In this document: one piece after another, positions 6,680 through 15,102 of the stretch
How positions within the stretch are numbered: position 1 is the stretch's first letter
Layout of the letters: every line of letters starts with the position of its first letter
Origin: Paractinoplanes toevensis
GTDB lineage: Bacteria > Actinomycetota > Actinomycetes > Mycobacteriales > Micromonosporaceae
Assembly (NCBI RefSeq): GCF_018332695.1
Contig: NZ_BOQN01000032.1
Coordinates: forward strand, 1-43,200
Direction of reading: 5' to 3'
Length of the DNA stretch: 43,200 nt
The notes under the pieces: model-generated
Database searches by the model: none
What the model saw: the letters and a program-made list of their open reading frames with translations, nothing else
What the model was told of the DNA's origin: nothing
Translations under genes and position numbers: made by a program

Positions 6680-8218
6680 CTACGGCGGCCCGACCAGGCT
6701 CAGCACCGATTCGAGCGGGTCGAATCCGGCCGGCATCCCGGGCGTACGCCAGGAGCCGGCCGGGGCCGTCGCCGGCAGCCATTCCGGGCGGAAAACCCCA
6801 AGAGCCAGATCCAGATCTTCCAGGTACGGGCGTAGCTCATCGGTCACCGGCGTGCGCAGATGCTCGGCCCACAGCCGCACCCGCAGGTCGCGCACCTCGT
6901 CGCCGGTGGTGACCAGGGCGGCGGTCAGCTCGGTGTCGACCCCGACCATCGAGCGGCTGAACAGGTTGGCCGAGCCGACCGCGGCGAACCGGTCGTCGAC
7001 GATCACGACCTTGGCGTGCACGGTGAGGTGCTCGACCCGCCAGAGCCCGATGTTGCGGCGCAGCCCGTACGGCAGCGGCTCGATGACCTTCTTCTGCAGA
7101 TCGGCATTGACCGTTCCGTTGATCAGCGGCGACGACTCGGCCGGGTCCCGGGTGCCCGAGCCGACCAGGATCACCTTCACCCCGCGGGCCGCCGCCGCCC
7201 GCAGGTACGGGTAGAGCTCGAAGCGGTGGTCACCGCCCGGGTACTCCCGGAAGTACTGGTCCTCGATGTAGACGTAGTGCCGGGCCGCCCCGATCGCCTG
7301 CACCAGCGTCAGGAACACCTCGTGCACCCCGTCCGGCGCCACATCGCTGTAGTGCCGGCGCTCCCACGGCAGCAGCGAGTCGATGTACCACGGCCCGACC
7401 GACCGCAGGATCTGGCAGGCCGAGCCGGGCGCCGACCGGGCGGCCTGAGCCGGGGCCGGCCCGATCCCGCGCAGCGTCCCGCCCGGGTTGAGCACCTGCA
7501 GGCCCTTCATCGCCGGCCAGACGTAGCGCCGCCGGGGCAGGCTGACCGCACCGAGCCAGCGCATCCGGAACACCCGCCAGACATCGGCGGCGGCCGGTCC
7601 CTCGATGATCGCCCCGGCGTCGTGCCACCCCCAGCGCCCACCGCGCACCGACTGGCGCCGGTGCGGCGTCTCGTCGACCCGGTTGGCCGCGTAGTCGATG
7701 CCACCCACACACGCGATGAGCTCGTTGCCCCGTCGCACCAGGGTGATCTTCTGATGGTTCGACCCGACCCCCGACCCGGACCAGTCGAGCAGCACCCGAT
7801 CGGCCAGCGGCGCCGGATCGCCGCGCCGGTCGGCGTCGCGGCGCCAGCGCCGCAGCACGTGCGCCGAGCTGACATTCTGATGGAACGGCCCGATCGTCGG
7901 CCGCACCAGGCTGCTGCTCACCACGGCCCCGGCCAGGATGATCCGGACGTCCACCCCACGCACGGCCAGCCCGGCCAGCAGATCGGCGAGCGGCTCATAG
8001 CCGGCTTCGCCGGCCCGCTTCCCGGTCAGGTCCATCTCCGGTTCGAGCTGAAGCCCGCAGATGTACGCCGCGTCGCCCGCCCCGAGCGACATCAGCAGCT
8101 CCCGCATCCGCCGCATCCACCCGCGCCCGTCGACGACGAACTCGACCGACGAGTTCTCCCAGTGCGGCCCCACCGCGGGCGTCAGATAGCGAGCAACGAG
8201 TTCGTCCAGCTTCGCCAT
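6680..8218 (-). CDS. Phospholipase D-like protein (HKD superfamily)
   Basis: Protein of 512 residues. The second HKD motif is canonical: His401, Lys403, Asp408 in VHAKVVIVDDR followed by GSANLFSRS. The first is degenerate: His155 and Lys157 are present (NHQKITLV) but Arg162 occupies the usual Asp position; the downstream GGIDY is kept. No signal peptide or membrane helix is clear. Members hydrolyse or transfer phosphatidyl groups. I chose ATG at 8218 (MAKLDELVA), with TAAGGT upstream; a GTG nine codons earlier is possible. It is convergent with the LLM pseudogene and faces the 3' end of the PBP gene. Confidence 0.88.
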   Translation of the reverse strand: MAKLDELVARYLTPAVGPHWENSSVEFVVDGRGWMRRMRELLMSLGAGDAAYICGLQLEPEMDLTGKRAGEAGYEPLADLLAGLAVRGVDVRIILAGAVVSSSLVRPTIGPFHQNVSSAHVLRRWRRDADRRGDPAPLADRVLLDWSGSGVGSNHQKITLVRRGNELIACVGGIDYAANRVDETPHRRQSVRGGRWGWHDAGAIIEGPAAADVWRVFRMRWLGAVSLPRRRYVWPAMKGLQVLNPGGTLRGIGPAPAQAARSAPGSACQILRSVGPWYIDSLLPWERRHYSDVAPDGVHEVFLTLVQAIGAARHYVYIEDQYFREYPGGDHRFELYPYLRAAAARGVKVILVGSGTRDPAESSPLINGTVNADLQKKVIEPLPYGLRRNIGLWRVEHLTVHAKVVIVDDRFAAVGSANLFSRSMVGVDTELTAALVTTGDEVRDLRVRLWAEHLRTPVTDELRPYLEDLDLALGVFRPEWLPATAPAGSWRTPGMPAGFDPLESVLSLVGPP

Positions 8219-8346
8219 GGCGAAGACCTTAGCGATCCCGCCCACCCCGCACCCGACCCCGGAGCCCTCGTTCCGGCGGCCGCTTCCAGTTTCGCGTAGC
8301 GAGAACTGAGTGCCACGGGGCCCATTCCACCGCGTACGGAAGAGGA

Positions 8347-8374
8347 ACAGCCCCGCCGCGAGCGGCGAGGCTGT
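8347..8374 (-). terminator. Hairpin terminator after the PBP gene
   Basis: ACAGCC (8347-8352) pairs with GGCTGT (8369-8374) and CGCCG (8354-8358) with CGGCG (8363-8367) around a CGAG loop. It lies 16 bases past the PBP stop. The minus strand beyond it reads TTCCTCTTCC, a weak pyrimidine tail. Confidence 0.6.
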
Positions 8375-8390
8375 GGTGGAAAGCGGCCCG

Positions 8391-10568
8391 TCAGGGGGTT
8401 TTGAACTGTTCTGACGGCTTTCCGTCCATGTAGTCGGCGACCGTGTTCCAGACGGCGGGGTTGATCACGTCGTGCTTCATCTGGTCGTTGTGGGCCTGCC
8501 AGTCGGGGTTGACCATGTAGCCGGCCACCACGATCGACGTCGTGCCCACCACCAGGGACGCCGTTTTCTCGGCGTCGGTGGTGCCGGTCTTGCCGAAGAC
8601 CGGGTGGCCGACGATGCCGCGGACCGCCTTCGCCGTGCCGGTGCCGCCGCAGCTGCCCAGCTGGGCCGAGTCGCCGACCGGGCAGCGGGTCGCGTCCAGC
8701 GTCTTGCGGGCCACGTCCGTGCTGGTCACTCGCTTGCAGCTGGGCTTGCCGACGTCCAGCTTCTCACCGGTGTGGGTGGTGATCTGCTCGATCGGGGTGG
8801 GCGCGCAGTACATGCCGTCACCGGCCAGGGTGGCGTACGCGTTGGCGATGTCCAACGGGGTCGACGCCGAGACACCCAGGGTGAACGCGCCCCAGTCGTG
8901 GGCGGACTGGGTGGCCAGGTCGTTGTCCTGCTTCTCGCGGAACTGGACGCCGAAGCGCTGGGCGACATCGACCACCTTCTCCGCGCCGACCTGTTCCTGC
9001 AGGGGCACGAAGTAGGTGTTCACGGACGCGCCGAAGCCGGTCCACATGTTGAACGGGCCGGCCTCCTTGGCGCTGGAGTTGCTCGGGCAGTAGTGGCCGT
9101 TGCAGGCGGCGGGGGCGGCCGAGTCGCGGTAGAGCGGCGAGACGTACCGGTTGGTGGTGTTGATGTTGTAGTCCAGGTTGAAGCCGTTTTCCAGGGCCGC
9201 CACCATGGTGAACATCTTGAACACCGAGCCGGCCTGGTAACCGTTGATGTCGCCGCCGCCGGTGATGATCGGGTTGGTGGTGTTGGGGTAGGTGGCGCGT
9301 ACGCCGGCCTTCCGCTTCTTCGGGTCGGACGACAGCGGGTTCGGTTTCGCGGCGGTGGGCAGCTTGAACTTGCGGTTGGCGGCGAGCGCCCGCACCTTGC
9401 CGGTGCCGGGCTGCACGGCCGCGAGCAGCAGTGCGTTCACCGAGTTGTCGCTGCGCTGTTCGAGGATGCGCTTGCGGGCCGACTTCTGCGCCTTGAGGTC
9501 GAGCGTGGTGACGATCTTGTAGCCGCCGCTCTTGAGCCGCCGCTCCCGGTCGTACGAGTTCTCGCCGAACGCCGGCTGGCTCAGCCACCAGCGCTGGAAG
9601 TAGTCGCAGAAGAAGCCCCACTCGTTCTTGTTGACGGCGGTGCATCCGTTGCCGACGTTCTTCGTCGTGTGCGGGACCTTCTCGGCCTTGGCCTTGGCCG
9701 CCTGGTCGGCGGTGATGTAGTTCAGCGACAGCATGTCGTTGACGACGTAGTTGCGGCGCTGCTCGGCCCGGGGGTAGCCCTCGGTGGTGGTCGGGTCGTA
9801 GTACGAGGTGCCCTTGACCATGCCGGCCAGCAGCGCCGACTCGGCGATGTCGAGGTCCTTGGGCTTCTTGCCGAAGTAGATCTGGCTGGCCGCGTAGATG
9901 CCGTAGGCGCCGTTGCCGAACGGCGCGATGTTCAGGTAGCGCTCGAGGATCTGTTCCTTGGTCATCTGCTTCTCGAGCTCGAGCGCGAACTTCATCTCGG
10001 ACACCTTGCGTTCGGGTGTCTTGGCCGTCGCGGCCAGCACCTCCGACGCGGTGGTCGCCGAGTACGACTGGGACATGCGCACGACCTGCATGGTCAGGGT
10101 GGAGGCGCCCTGCTGGTCGCCGCCGGCCTTGTTGTTCGCGAACGCCCGGGCCAGGCCCTTGAAGTCGACGCCGTGGTGCTCGTAGAACTTGTGGTCCTCG
10201 GCCGCGACGAGCGCCTTCTGCATGTTGACCGAGATGTCCTTGAGCGCCACGTCGCTGCGGTACTCGTCGTACATGACGGCGATCTGGGTCTTGCCGTCGG
10301 ACGCGTAGATGCGGCTCATCTGCGGCGAGGTCTGCTGCTTGATCGAGCTGGGCAGGTCGGCGAAGCCCTTGGAGCCGGCCTTGGCCGCCAGCCCGGAGAG
10401 GGCGGCGGCAGGAAAGGCGGCGGCCGCGACCACCACCCCGGCGAGCAACCCGACAAGGGCCAGGGAGCTCACATTTGTCAGCGGATGGCGGTCACGGCGA
10501 CGAATGGCGAAGGGCACGGCGGTCAGGCTAATCGGAGTGATCAAATCGATCTTCGCGGAAAGCGGCAC
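8391..10568 (-). CDS. Class A penicillin-binding protein (GT51 plus transpeptidase)
   Basis: Bifunctional peptidoglycan synthase of 725 residues. A short cytoplasmic tail is followed by one membrane helix (about 34-58). The glycosyltransferase domain shows EDHKFYEHHGVD with catalytic Glu124, GASTLTMQ, the RK..EMKFALELE motif and ERYLNIAPFGNGAYGI. The transpeptidase domain holds Ser448 in SVFK, SVN at 515-517 and KTG at 660-662. Cysteines at 309, 321, 489, 494, 588, 611, 629 and 640 may form disulfides outside the cell, common in actinobacterial PBPs. The GTG start at 10568 has AGGG about 8 bases upstream. It acts at the membrane in wall growth and is a beta-lactam target. Confidence 0.95.
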   Translation of the reverse strand: MPLSAKIDLITPISLTAVPFAIRRRDRHPLTNVSSLALVGLLAGVVVAAAAFPAAALSGLAAKAGSKGFADLPSSIKQQTSPQMSRIYASDGKTQIAVMYDEYRSDVALKDISVNMQKALVAAEDHKFYEHHGVDFKGLARAFANNKAGGDQQGASTLTMQVVRMSQSYSATTASEVLAATAKTPERKVSEMKFALELEKQMTKEQILERYLNIAPFGNGAYGIYAASQIYFGKKPKDLDIAESALLAGMVKGTSYYDPTTTEGYPRAEQRRNYVVNDMLSLNYITADQAAKAKAEKVPHTTKNVGNGCTAVNKNEWGFFCDYFQRWWLSQPAFGENSYDRERRLKSGGYKIVTTLDLKAQKSARKRILEQRSDNSVNALLLAAVQPGTGKVRALAANRKFKLPTAAKPNPLSSDPKKRKAGVRATYPNTTNPIITGGGDINGYQAGSVFKMFTMVAALENGFNLDYNINTTNRYVSPLYRDSAAPAACNGHYCPSNSSAKEAGPFNMWTGFGASVNTYFVPLQEQVGAEKVVDVAQRFGVQFREKQDNDLATQSAHDWGAFTLGVSASTPLDIANAYATLAGDGMYCAPTPIEQITTHTGEKLDVGKPSCKRVTSTDVARKTLDATRCPVGDSAQLGSCGGTGTAKAVRGIVGHPVFGKTGTTDAEKTASLVVGTTSIVVAGYMVNPDWQAHNDQMKHDVINPAVWNTVADYMDGKPSEQFKTP

Positions 10569-10742
10569 TCCGGTGACCCTGGGTGATCACGGGGGTGCAG
10601 CGGCCGAGGTTACGCGGCATGTTGCCTCACTAAACCGCCCGTAAGTGTGGTCATGAACACTCTCCAATGTTGCGGGAAGATTACGGCGACGATACGTTCG
10701 GAGATCGACGAACATCGCTACCGCACGGGAGTTGACCCGGCC
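10569..10742. promoter_or_regulatory. Divergent promoter region, PBP / esterase
   Basis: These 174 bases separate two divergent start codons and must hold both promoters. They are less GC-rich than the flanks (TTGCCTCACTAAACC, GAACACTCTCCAATGTTG). No unambiguous -35/-10 pair or operator was found. Confidence 0.4.
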
Positions 10743-11894
10743 ATGCCCATCAGTCGTCGTACCGTTCTCGCCGCCGCCGCCGGTCTGGCCCTGCCCCTGC
10801 CCCGTGTGGCCGGGCACACCCGCCCCACCGTGGGGTTCACCCTCAACGCCGAGACCCTGGACGGTGGTGAGCAGGTCACCTCGCTCACCCTGCACACCAG
10901 ACGGCTCGGGCCGATCGATCCCGCGAGCTTCCGCGTCCACGCCAAGGCCACCAGCCCGATCCCGATCGCGGCCGGCGACCAGATCTTCAGCGAGTACGAC
11001 CTCGACCGCACGGTCACCGCCGCCCGGCTCGACCACCGCGGCAACGTCGTGCTCGAACTCAGCTACGCCGAGGGGCAGCTCGGCGGCGGCACGCTCGGCT
11101 ACATCGCGAGCAAGGGCCGCAACGTCCGGCTCGACCTCGTCTACACCGTCACCCAGACCGGATCGCCGGTGCGCTTCGTGCAGGGCCGGCTGGTCAACCC
11201 CGAGGTCGACGCGTTCAGTTACCACACCTCGGGCTCGGGCATGAAGTACCGGCTGTACTCGCCCCCGCGGTCGCACCGAAGGCCGCTGGTCGTCTGGCTG
11301 CACGGTGGGGGAGAGGGTGCCTCCCTGCCGGACAACTACTACGACAACGAGACCACGCTGCGCGCCAACCGCGGGGCCCTCGGATTCGCCACGCGCGAGG
11401 CGCAGCGGATCTTCGGCGGCGCCCACGTCGTCGCCCCGCAGAGCACCTCGGCCTGGATGCTGGACGGCCCCCGCTTCGCGCCGCAGATCCGCGAGATCGT
11501 CCAGGACGTCGCCCGCCGGCACGATGTCGACCGCGACCGGATCTACGTGGCCGGGTGCAGCAACGGCGGCTACATGAGCATGAAGATGACCACCGCCTAC
11601 CCCGGGCTGTTCGCCGCCTCGGTGCCGATCTGCGGGGTGGTGACCGGGCTGATCTCCGACGCCGAGCTGGCCGGGATCCGGACCCCGAGCTGGCTGGTCG
11701 CCTCCCGGGACGACGACACCGTTGACCCGGTCGCGAACACCGTGCACGCCCACGATCTGATCCCGCGTTCCCGGATGACCCTCTACGACGACGTCACCTG
11801 GAACGGCTACCGGTTCCCCGGCCACTGGTCGTGGATCTACGTGGCCCGCAACGACCGGAATTTCTGGCAGTGGATGGCGCGGCAACGACGCTGA
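10743..11894 (+). CDS. Exported alpha/beta-hydrolase esterase with N-terminal Ig-like domain
   Basis: Protein of 383 residues starting MPISRRTVLAAAAG, where SRRTVL followed by a hydrophobic stretch looks like a Tat signal. Residues ~25-160 are beta-rich and resemble the N-terminal domain of some actinobacterial esterases. The hydrolase part has the oxyanion strand VVWLHGGGEG, nucleophile Ser273 in GCSNGG, an Asp in ASRDDDTVDP and a His in FPGHWSW. It resembles prokaryotic feruloyl/PHB-depolymerase-like esterases, so it should cleave an ester outside the cell, substrate unknown. Start ATG at 10743, with GGGAG about 11 bases upstream, is preferred over an upstream frame without a signal. It lies 37 bases before the kinase gene. 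Confidence 0.85.
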   Translation: MPISRRTVLAAAAGLALPLPRVAGHTRPTVGFTLNAETLDGGEQVTSLTLHTRRLGPIDPASFRVHAKATSPIPIAAGDQIFSEYDLDRTVTAARLDHRGNVVLELSYAEGQLGGGTLGYIASKGRNVRLDLVYTVTQTGSPVRFVQGRLVNPEVDAFSYHTSGSGMKYRLYSPPRSHRRPLVVWLHGGGEGASLPDNYYDNETTLRANRGALGFATREAQRIFGGAHVVAPQSTSAWMLDGPRFAPQIREIVQDVARRHDVDRDRIYVAGCSNGGYMSMKMTTAYPGLFAASVPICGVVTGLISDAELAGIRTPSWLVASRDDDTVDPVANTVHAHDLIPRSRMTLYDDVTWNGYRFPGHWSWIYVARNDRNFWQWMARQRR

Positions 11895-11931
11895 CGCGTG
11901 AATTCGGGCCCGGCCGGGTACATCGCCGGGC

Positions 11932-13458
11932 ATGACTGCGGCCTCGGTCTATGTGCGCGAGCGGTACCGGCTGGGCCGGACACTCGGGGCCGGTGGCATG
12001 GGCCGGGTCTGGCTGGCCCGCGACGAGATCCTCGACCGCGATGTGGCGCTCAAGGAGATCCTGCTGCCGGACGAGATCGTCGGTGCCGACGGCGAGGCGC
12101 TGCGCAAGCACATGCTGCGTGAGGGCCGGGCCGCGGCCCGGCTGGCGCATCCGGGGGTGGCCCGGATCTACGACACCTTCGAAGCCGAGGGCCGGGCGTG
12201 GATCGTCATGGAGTACGTGCCGTCCCGCTCGCTGCAGGAGGTCCTCGACACCGACGGCCCACTGCCGCCACACCGGGTCGCCGAGATCGGGCTGGCGGTG
12301 CTCGAGGCGCTGCGGGAGGCCCATGCGGCGGGCGTACGGCATCGCGACGTCAAGCCGGCCAATGTCCTGCTCGCCACCGACGGGCGGGTCGTGCTCACCG
12401 ACTTCGGCGTGGCCGCCGTCGACGGCGAGAGCCTGAACACCAGCGCCGGACTGGTGTTCGGCTCGCCGCAGTACATGGCGCCGGAACGGGTGCGGGACGG
12501 GGACACCACCTCGGCCGGTGATCTCTGGTCGCTGGGCGCGACGCTCTACGCCGCGGTGGAGGGGCACGCGCCGTACCAGCGGCCGTCGGTCATGGAGACG
12601 ATCACCGCGATCGCGACCGAGGAACCGGCGGCGTCGACCCAGGCCTTCGAACTACGACCGGTGCTGGACGGGCTGCTGCGCAAGTCGCCCGGGGACCGCA
12701 TAGATGCGGACGAAACCCAGCGGCTGTTGTACGCGGCCCTGGAACCTTCCCCGGAGCAAACGCCTCGGAGCAGGCGTCCCCTGATCGCGGCGGCGGTCGT
12801 GGCGGTCGTGCTGCTGGCCGGCGCCGGCATCGCGTGGGTGGCGACGCGGCCCGATGCCGACGCATCGACCGTAAGCCCGGCGCCCTCCGTCTCCGCCCCG
12901 GCGCCGCCCGCCGCCGCCACACCGTCGGCGGCCGTCTCATCCGCTGCCGCACCGTCGACCGCATCCTCCACCGCCCCGGCGTCCGTCGCCCCGTCCGCCG
13001 CCGGCAGCACCCGGCCGCCCCTGCCCGCGGGCTGGACCGACTACCGCGACCCCACCGGCTTCTCCGTCTACGTGCCGAAGGGCTGGACCCGGTCCAAGGA
13101 GGGCGGCATCGTCTACTTCCGCGCGTCCGGCCGGGTGCTCGGCATCGATCAGACCGACGACCCGCAGTGGGACCCGGTCGCCGACTGGCGCGGCAAGGCC
13201 GACTACCGGGTGTCGCACGGCGACTTCCCCGGCTACCGCGAGATGCACATCCGCGAGGTGAAGTACTTCCTCAAGGCGGCGGACTGGGAATTCACCTTCA
13301 ACCGCTCGGGCGTACGCCAGCACGTGAACAACCGCGGCGTGGTGACCTCGAAGCACCAGGCGTACGGCTTCTATTGGCAGACGACGGATGCCGGATGGAA
13401 GGCCGCCCAGAAGGACCTGAACCTGGTTTTCGACAGCTTCCAGCCGGCGAGCGATTAG
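11932..13458 (+). CDS. Membrane Ser/Thr protein kinase (Hanks type, PknB-like)
   Basis: Protein of 508 residues. The kinase domain (about 10-270) holds the glycine loop GAGGMGRVW, Lys41 (VALKEI), HRDVKPAN with catalytic Asp139, Asp157 of DFG, and the GSPQYMAPE activation segment, so it should be active. One membrane helix (about 284-305) leads to an Ala/Pro/Ser/Thr-rich linker (~310-365) and an extracellular domain of about 145 residues starting LPAGWTDYRDPTGFSVYVPKGW, seen on many actinobacterial kinases and of unknown ligand. No PASTA repeats are present. It follows the esterase on the same strand and its TAG overlaps the convergent gene by 4 bases. Confidence 0.95.
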   Translation: MTAASVYVRERYRLGRTLGAGGMGRVWLARDEILDRDVALKEILLPDEIVGADGEALRKHMLREGRAAARLAHPGVARIYDTFEAEGRAWIVMEYVPSRSLQEVLDTDGPLPPHRVAEIGLAVLEALREAHAAGVRHRDVKPANVLLATDGRVVLTDFGVAAVDGESLNTSAGLVFGSPQYMAPERVRDGDTTSAGDLWSLGATLYAAVEGHAPYQRPSVMETITAIATEEPAASTQAFELRPVLDGLLRKSPGDRIDADETQRLLYAALEPSPEQTPRSRRPLIAAAVVAVVLLAGAGIAWVATRPDADASTVSPAPSVSAPAPPAAATPSAAVSSAAAPSTASSTAPASVAPSAAGSTRPPLPAGWTDYRDPTGFSVYVPKGWTRSKEGGIVYFRASGRVLGIDQTDDPQWDPVADWRGKADYRVSHGDFPGYREMHIREVKYFLKAADWEFTFNRSGVRQHVNNRGVVTSKHQAYGFYWQTTDAGWKAAQKDLNLVFDSFQPASD

Positions 13459-14444
13459 GCATAGCGGGCCGCCACCGCCGCGAACGCCGCCTTCGGCTCC
13501 CACGGCAGGCCCGGGTAGGTGACGCCGGTGCCGTCCTCGAGGACCTTGACGATGCCCAGGCTGGCCAGGTCGAGGTCGTCGCGCGGGTCGCCGCCCGGCC
13601 GGTGCGGCAGGTTGTGCAGGGCGAACAGGTGCACGAAGGCGCTGTCCACCCCTTCACTGTCGAAGATCTCCAGAAGCTCGTCGAGGTACGCGGCCTGGCC
13701 GGCCTCGTCCCGCTCGTAGACCCCGTCCAGTCGTAGCGGAGGGCCGCTCTCCAGGATCGCCATGCTGCGCGGTGCGACGTCGCCGGCACCCCGCCAGGTC
13801 GCCGTGCCGAAGCCGGTGATGGCGACCGGCTTGGGCTGGGCGACGAGCGTGCGCACCGCGCCCCGGAAGAGGTGGGCCACCTCGGCCGAGCGGATCAGCT
13901 CGAACGTCACGAAGTCGAACAGGCTCCAGTCGACGCCCTCGAACTGGATGGCCGAATAGGTGACCTTGCCGCCGAACACCTCACGGATCGCGGGCACCGC
14001 GCGGCGGAAGAATCGGCCGAGCCGGTCCTGGGCCTCGGCGATGCGTTGCGCGTCGCCGAACAGGTGCTCGAGCCGCTGCTCGAGCCGATCCCCGTCGATG
14101 AACCCGCGGTTCATGATGGTCAGCTCCGCCCCGGCCACGAAGACGACGTGGCCGTCGACCCGCGCGGCCCGCCGGGCACATTCCCGGAACAGCGACTCGA
14201 TCCGGTCCGGAGCAAGATCCAGAGGGTACGGCGTGAACCACACTTCCAGCCCCAGTCCGGTGGCGATGCGGGCCGCCGTCTCGAGGCGTTCCGGGTCGCC
14301 CCCGACGATCTGGACGGCTGTGCAGTGCAGGTCGTCGCGGATGATCTCCAGCTCGCGGCGGACCAGGTCGAGGTCGAGGTGCGGGATCGAGTTCGCGCCG
14401 TCGCGCACGAATCCCACGTCGTACGTCATGCCCTTGGCTCTCAT
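13455..14444 (-). CDS. TIM-barrel protein, relatives labelled abortive-infection protein
   Basis: Protein of 329 residues (MRAKGMTYDVGFV); a second ATG at 14429 would give 324. The order RRELEIIRDDLHCTAVQIVGGDPERLETAA, GLEVWFTPYPLDL, VDGHVVFVAGAELTIMN and KPVAITGFGTATW suggests a beta/alpha barrel with acidic residues at strand ends, like glycoside hydrolases. I recall actinobacterial relatives annotated as abortive phage infection proteins, but the sequence gives no evidence for a defence role and no toxin or phage gene is near. It is divergent from a TetR gene with a perfect palindrome between them, so it is probably that regulator's target. Function unproven. Confidence 0.75.
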   Translation of the reverse strand: MRAKGMTYDVGFVRDGANSIPHLDLDLVRRELEIIRDDLHCTAVQIVGGDPERLETAARIATGLGLEVWFTPYPLDLAPDRIESLFRECARRAARVDGHVVFVAGAELTIMNRGFIDGDRLEQRLEHLFGDAQRIAEAQDRLGRFFRRAVPAIREVFGGKVTYSAIQFEGVDWSLFDFVTFELIRSAEVAHLFRGAVRTLVAQPKPVAITGFGTATWRGAGDVAPRSMAILESGPPLRLDGVYERDEAGQAAYLDELLEIFDSEGVDSAFVHLFALHNLPHRPGGDPRDDLDLASLGIVKVLEDGTGVTYPGLPWEPKAAFAAVAARYA

Positions 14445-14466
14445 GGTTGCGACCGTAGGTGAAAAA

Positions 14467-14480
14467 TTGCGTGCACGCAA
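14467..14480. promoter_or_regulatory. Palindromic operator candidate for the TetR regulator
   Basis: TTGCGTGCACGCAA is a perfect 14-bp palindrome midway between divergent start codons (14444 and 14506). A second half-site TTGCGTGCGC follows at 14483-14492. Dyads of this size in divergent tetR promoters are usually the TetR site. Confidence 0.7.
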
Positions 14481-14505
14481 GTTTGCGTGCGCGTAGGATT
14501 CGGTC

Positions 14506-15084
14506 GTGGATTCGCTGCGCGAACGGAAGAAGCAGGCCACCCGGGTGGCCCTCCAGGAGGCCGCCTTGCGCCTGGCCCTGCGCAAGGGCCCGGAGAACGT
14601 ACGGGTGGAGGAGATCGCCGAGGCCGTCGGCGTCTCCCCGCGCACCTACAACAACTACTTCCCGAGCCGGGAACACGCGATCGTCGCGGCGCTGACCGCG
14701 GCCCGCGCGCCTGACATCCCGGCCGGTGTGCCGCTGGCCGACGGCATCATCGACGCGGTCGTGCGCTTCTACACCGACCCCGGCGAGGCCATGCTGATCA
14801 TCACCACCAACCCGGCGCTGCGGACCTGCTACGCCGACGCCGTCACCGGCATCGAGGAACCCGTCGCCGCCGCGATCGCCGCCCGGGGCGCCGACCCCCG
14901 GACGGCCGAGGTGCTGGCCGCCGCGGTCGCCGCCGCGGCCCGGGTCGCCCTGCGGCGATGGTTGCAGCCGACCGGCGTACCCGGCCTGATGATGGTCTCC
15001 GGCACCCTGCCGGAGTTGATCCGGGCCGCGCTGGCCCCACTGAGCCCGGCCCTCGACGCCGTTAAGACTCACCCGGTGGCGTGA
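14506..15084 (+). CDS. TetR-family transcriptional regulator
   Basis: Protein of 192 residues from a GTG start (VDSLRERKKQATR). The N-terminal helix-turn-helix (about 7-55) is typical: RVEEIAEAVGVSPRTYNNYFPSR, with YNNYF replacing the more common FYRHF. The C-terminal helical ligand domain is divergent and Ala-rich. It probably represses itself and the divergent TIM-barrel gene through the palindrome at 14467-14480. The GGDEF-EAL gene begins 18 bases after its stop on the same strand and could be co-transcribed. Confidence 0.93.
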   Translation: MDSLRERKKQATRVALQEAALRLALRKGPENVRVEEIAEAVGVSPRTYNNYFPSREHAIVAALTAARAPDIPAGVPLADGIIDAVVRFYTDPGEAMLIITTNPALRTCYADAVTGIEEPVAAAIAARGADPRTAEVLAAAVAAAARVALRRWLQPTGVPGLMMVSGTLPELIRAALAPLSPALDAVKTHPVA

Positions 15085-15102
15085 CCTGCCGATCAGATCT
15101 TC

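Noticed and set aside
8288..8307. Small dyad AGTTTCGC / GCGAGAACT
   Set aside because: Imperfect and short; the hairpin at 8347-8374 explains termination better.
8472..10586. Plus-strand frame of about 700 codons opposite the PBP gene
   Set aside because: Val/Gly/Arg/His-rich antisense translation; the minus strand has all PBP motifs.
13455..14444. Phage defence island around the abortive-infection-labelled gene
   Set aside because: No toxin, nuclease, methylase or phage gene is adjacent; the label is inherited and unproven.
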